Part shown: positions 62,464-64,000 of the stretch, piece after piece
Numbering within the stretch: the first letter of the stretch is position 1
Layout of the letters: each line of letters opens with the position of its first letter
Assembly: GCA_964229355.1 (NCBI GenBank)
Contig: CAXRDE010000023.1
Span: forward strand, 372,001 to 436,000
Origin: CAXRDE01 sp964229355
Lineage (GTDB): Bacteria > Cyanobacteriota > Sericytochromatia > UBA7694
Length of the DNA stretch: 64,000 nucleotides
Reading direction: 5' to 3'
Translations under genes and position numbers: made by a program
The notes under the pieces: generated by a model
What the model saw: only the letters and a program-made list of their open reading frames with translations
The model's database searches: none
What the model was told of the DNA's origin: nothing

Positions 62464-63404
62464 GACAGGGCGGACTGCTTCAGCTGTTCTTGCAGGTTTT
62501 TTAAGTGCGCTGTACTCCGCGCCAGCAGCTGCGTATAGCTCATCACGCGGTAACGCTGTTGCTGTTGAAACACAGACAGAGCATTGGCCTGCTCGGCATC
62601 CGGGGTATCGCCCACCAGCACCAAAACATCAGGGGTCTGTTCAAGGGACAAAGCGCGCAATTCATAACTCAACTCACCCAGGGTGGTGCTAAGCAGCTCC
62701 GTGGGCACCCAGGTGGAACACTGGGTGTTCAACTGAAAGAGAGCGCCTACCTGGTAAGGCCCACAGCACACCCATTGGCATTGCGCCGTTAAAGGGTGCT
62801 GAAAACCTAGAGTGTGGGGGGGTAAACCCCGGGTGTCAAAACTTGCCGTATTTTGCAAAAGCAACTCTGGATAGGCCTTAAAAAAGGTAAACAGACGCTC
62901 TGCAGGCTGTGTCGGGGCTTTGAGCAATTGATGTAGCCCTTTGAGGGCTTTGCGGTAAGTGGCCACCGTAAACATCAGCTGAGATTGTTGCAGCGCAGGC
63001 ACCGGTGATTGCAGTAACGCCGTCATACGTGTTTTCAACGCTTCTGCGGACAGATGCGGTAAGTCCTCTGCAGAAGCCGCGGAAGGCGCTGTAGGAGACT
63101 CCCCACGACAACGGGCCACAAAGGCCAGGGCTTTGCTTAACTCACCCTCATGATTTTCAGAAAGACTAAATCCCGAGCTTTCATCTTGCTCCCATTCACT
63201 GTCGGCATTTTTGCGGCGATAGGTTTTTAAGGCAATACTATCGTGGTGAAACGCGCCGGTACGGTGGTTGTGCACCCGCACGTACTGAATTTCCCGCTTG
63301 ACGCGCTTGCCGGTGTACAGTACTTCGCGCTGTGCGCCCTGGACGTTTTTATGAGGCGTTGAAGGCTCTGAGTTTTGAATGTTTTCTGTGTGTTCCTGTG
63401 TCAT
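62460..63404 (-). CDS. Shedu-like (DUF4263-like) protein without visible nuclease residues, first gene of the HerA-NurA-SbcCD operon
   Basis: 314 residues from ATG 63404. An N-terminal beta region (about 30-95) reads HDSIALKTYRRKN, then SGFSLSENHEGELSKALAFV, resembling the Shedu N-terminal 'strand, then LS..E...L..FL' pattern. A helical linker and ERLFTFFKAYPELLLQ (about 169-184) mark the DUF4263 entry. The expected PD-(D/E)xK core is replaced by QWVCCGPYQVGALFQLNT (about 211-228), with no D...E-x-K. The end PDVLVLVGDTPD then YRVMSYTQLLARSTAHL matches the family's last strands and helix. Not a confident family call; structure prediction should decide. Overlaps nurA by four bases. Confidence 0.55.
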   Translation of the reverse strand: MTQEHTENIQNSEPSTPHKNVQGAQREVLYTGKRVKREIQYVRVHNHRTGAFHHDSIALKTYRRKNADSEWEQDESSGFSLSENHEGELSKALAFVARCRGESPTAPSAASAEDLPHLSAEALKTRMTALLQSPVPALQQSQLMFTVATYRKALKGLHQLLKAPTQPAERLFTFFKAYPELLLQNTASFDTRGLPPHTLGFQHPLTAQCQWVCCGPYQVGALFQLNTQCSTWVPTELLSTTLGELSYELRALSLEQTPDVLVLVGDTPDAEQANALSVFQQQQRYRVMSYTQLLARSTAHLKNLQEQLKQSALS

Positions 63405-63411
63405 GGCCTCT

Positions 63412-63417
63412 ATTGTA
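63412..63417 (-). promoter_or_regulatory. -10 box of the Shedu-like/NurA/HerA/SbcDC operon
   Basis: Minus strand TACAAT (63417-63412) ends seven bases before the ATG at 63404; the -35 region lies within the preceding RRM terminator and is weak. AGAGG lies only two bases before the ATG, too close for normal ribosome binding. Confidence 0.45.
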
Positions 63418-63423
63418 CAGGAA

Positions 63424-63466
63424 AACCCCAATTCCTTGCAGAGGGGCAGGGAATTGGGGCTTTTAA
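63424..63466 (-). terminator. Rho-independent terminator after the RRM gene
   Basis: CCCCAATTCC (63426-63435) and GGAATTGGGG (63450-63459) form a perfect 10-bp stem; T-runs occur on both sides, so it can also act in the plus direction. Confidence 0.88.
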
Positions 63467-63488
63467 AAAAGTGTTGCTACACTACTTT

Positions 63489-63752
63489 TTAGTAGCGAGG
63501 AGGACGGGCTTCACGAGGACGGGCTTCGTTTACGGTGAGGTTACGGCCCATGAACTCTTGTCCGTTGAGTTGGCTGATTGCATCTTGAGCCGCTTCAGGA
63601 GAGCTCATTTCTACAAAGCCGAAACCGCGAGAACGGCCAGTTTCACGATCAGTGATCACACGGGCGCTGGTGACTTCGCCGAATTGAGCAAAGTGGTCGC
63701 CAAGATCCTGGTGATTGGTGTCGTAGGAAAGGTTTCCAACGTAAATATTCAT
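63489..63752 (-). CDS. RRM-domain RNA-binding protein
   Basis: 87 residues, a single RRM with RNP2 IYVGNLSYDT and RNP1 RSRGFGFVEM and a short tail (EARPREARPPRY) lacking a glycine-rich region. Similar small RRM proteins in Cyanobacteria are cold-inducible RNA chaperones. AAAGGA precedes the ATG. It has a long structured leader (63775-63855) and a strong promoter. Cold regulation is inferred by analogy only. Confidence 0.93.
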   Translation of the reverse strand: MNIYVGNLSYDTNHQDLGDHFAQFGEVTSARVITDRETGRSRGFGFVEMSSPEAAQDAISQLNGQEFMGRNLTVNEARPREARPPRY

Positions 63753-63774
63753 CTGTGTAAAGTCCTTTTACAAT

Positions 63775-63855
63775 TTACAAGTTTGTTTGGAACTTAAGGA
63801 GTCTGAAGCTTAAAACCATGAAGGCGGCTGAAACAGGGACGAAACAAACTTGTAA
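63775..63855 (-). promoter_or_regulatory. Long-range hairpin in the RRM gene leader
   Basis: Arms 63775-63788 and 63842-63855 are perfectly complementary over 14 bp (TTACAAGTTTGTTT) with a 53-base loop. The stem ends eight bases upstream of the ribosome site. Confidence 0.65.
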
Positions 63856-63911
63856 GTCGCGGAACGGGCCAAATCACGAGATGCCTGCAGAACTCTAAAT
63901 TCCACAGTCTT

Positions 63912-63940
63912 AGTATAGATCTATCTTTTACAGATGTCCA
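63912..63940 (-). promoter_or_regulatory. Promoter of the RRM gene
   Basis: Minus strand TGGACA (63940-63935, 5 of 6), 17-base spacer, TATACT (63917-63912, 5 of 6). Predicted start near 63905 gives a leader of about 150 bases. Confidence 0.7.
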
Positions 63941-64000
63941 GCTTTTTCTAAAAATCCGCGAAAAATCTGTCGTTTTTTATACATTGCGTTAGCAGCTTTT

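Noticed and set aside
1..64000. CRISPR arrays, tRNA or rRNA genes, intact IS elements
   Set aside because: None was seen on either strand: no regular spacer repeats, no cloverleaf-type T-arm matches that I could support, and no transposase.

Overview
The window looks like chromosomal DNA of a diderm (Gram-negative type) bacterium with dense, short-spaced operons. Many proteins carry lipoprotein signal peptides with a lipobox, and there is a complete RND efflux pump with an outer-membrane channel, cytochrome c maturation of the ResB/CcsA type (System II), and housekeeping genes (polA, guaA, guaB, serA, ffh). No tRNA, rRNA, CRISPR array, intact insertion sequence or prophage was seen. The mix of System II cytochrome maturation, a fused B12-binding radical SAM/DUF2344 protein, a glycine-tail-free RRM protein and a bacterial HerA/NurA pair would fit the non-photosynthetic relatives of Cyanobacteria (Melainabacteria/Sericytochromatia-like lineages). 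That placement is a guess from gene content, not a proof.

Layout. 1-11.1 kb is a surface-glycan locus: a glycosyltransferase cut by the window edge, a hexapeptide acyltransferase, a sialyltransferase-like enzyme, and a full pseudaminic-acid pathway on the minus strand (pseF, pseG, pseB, pseC and a fused PseH-PseI) behind an ABC exporter, followed by rmlA. 11.1-20 kb holds polA, small lipoproteins and membrane proteins, and guaA-guaB-DUF3147. GuaB lacks the CBS pair. 20-26.6 kb runs on the plus strand: lipoprotein, fused radical SAM protein, VWA protein and partner, mscL, and a spermidine-synthase-like methyltransferase. 26.6-28.7 kb is a gene-poor patch with broken gene fragments, one copy of a 60-bp dispersed repeat, and a TPR lipoprotein. 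28.7-34.5 kb carries an SDR, serA, a DUF2188 lipoprotein and a triple-LysM lytic transglycosylase. 34.7-40.5 kb is the RND pump operon, ending at the second copy of the 60-bp repeat. 41-49.3 kb is a mixed accessory stretch: hydrolase, DUF1993, DMT exporter with a divergent XRE-cupin regulator, LamG lipoprotein, PhyH-type dioxygenase, GNAT, a truncated maa-like gene, a META-domain lipoprotein and a PIG-V-like mannosyltransferase. 49.3-53.3 kb is the cytochrome c maturation operon with a tandem-domain lipoprotein at its head. 53.5-55.4 kb holds ffh and a small gene.

55.4-63.4 kb is the most striking part: five minus-strand genes with overlapping or abutting ends, in transcription order a Shedu-like (DUF4263-like) protein with no visible nuclease residues, NurA, HerA, SbcD (Mre11) and SbcC (Rad50). 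This reproduces the archaeal HerA-NurA-Mre11-Rad50 end-resection set in a bacterium, with an extra leading gene that recalls anti-phage defence proteins. An RRM RNA-binding protein with a long structured leader follows.

A second general observation is a repeated promoter layout: a -10 box ending only 5 to 8 bases before the ATG, with no Shine-Dalgarno sequence, at six or more genes. This implies frequent leaderless mRNAs next to genes that have good AGGAG sites.
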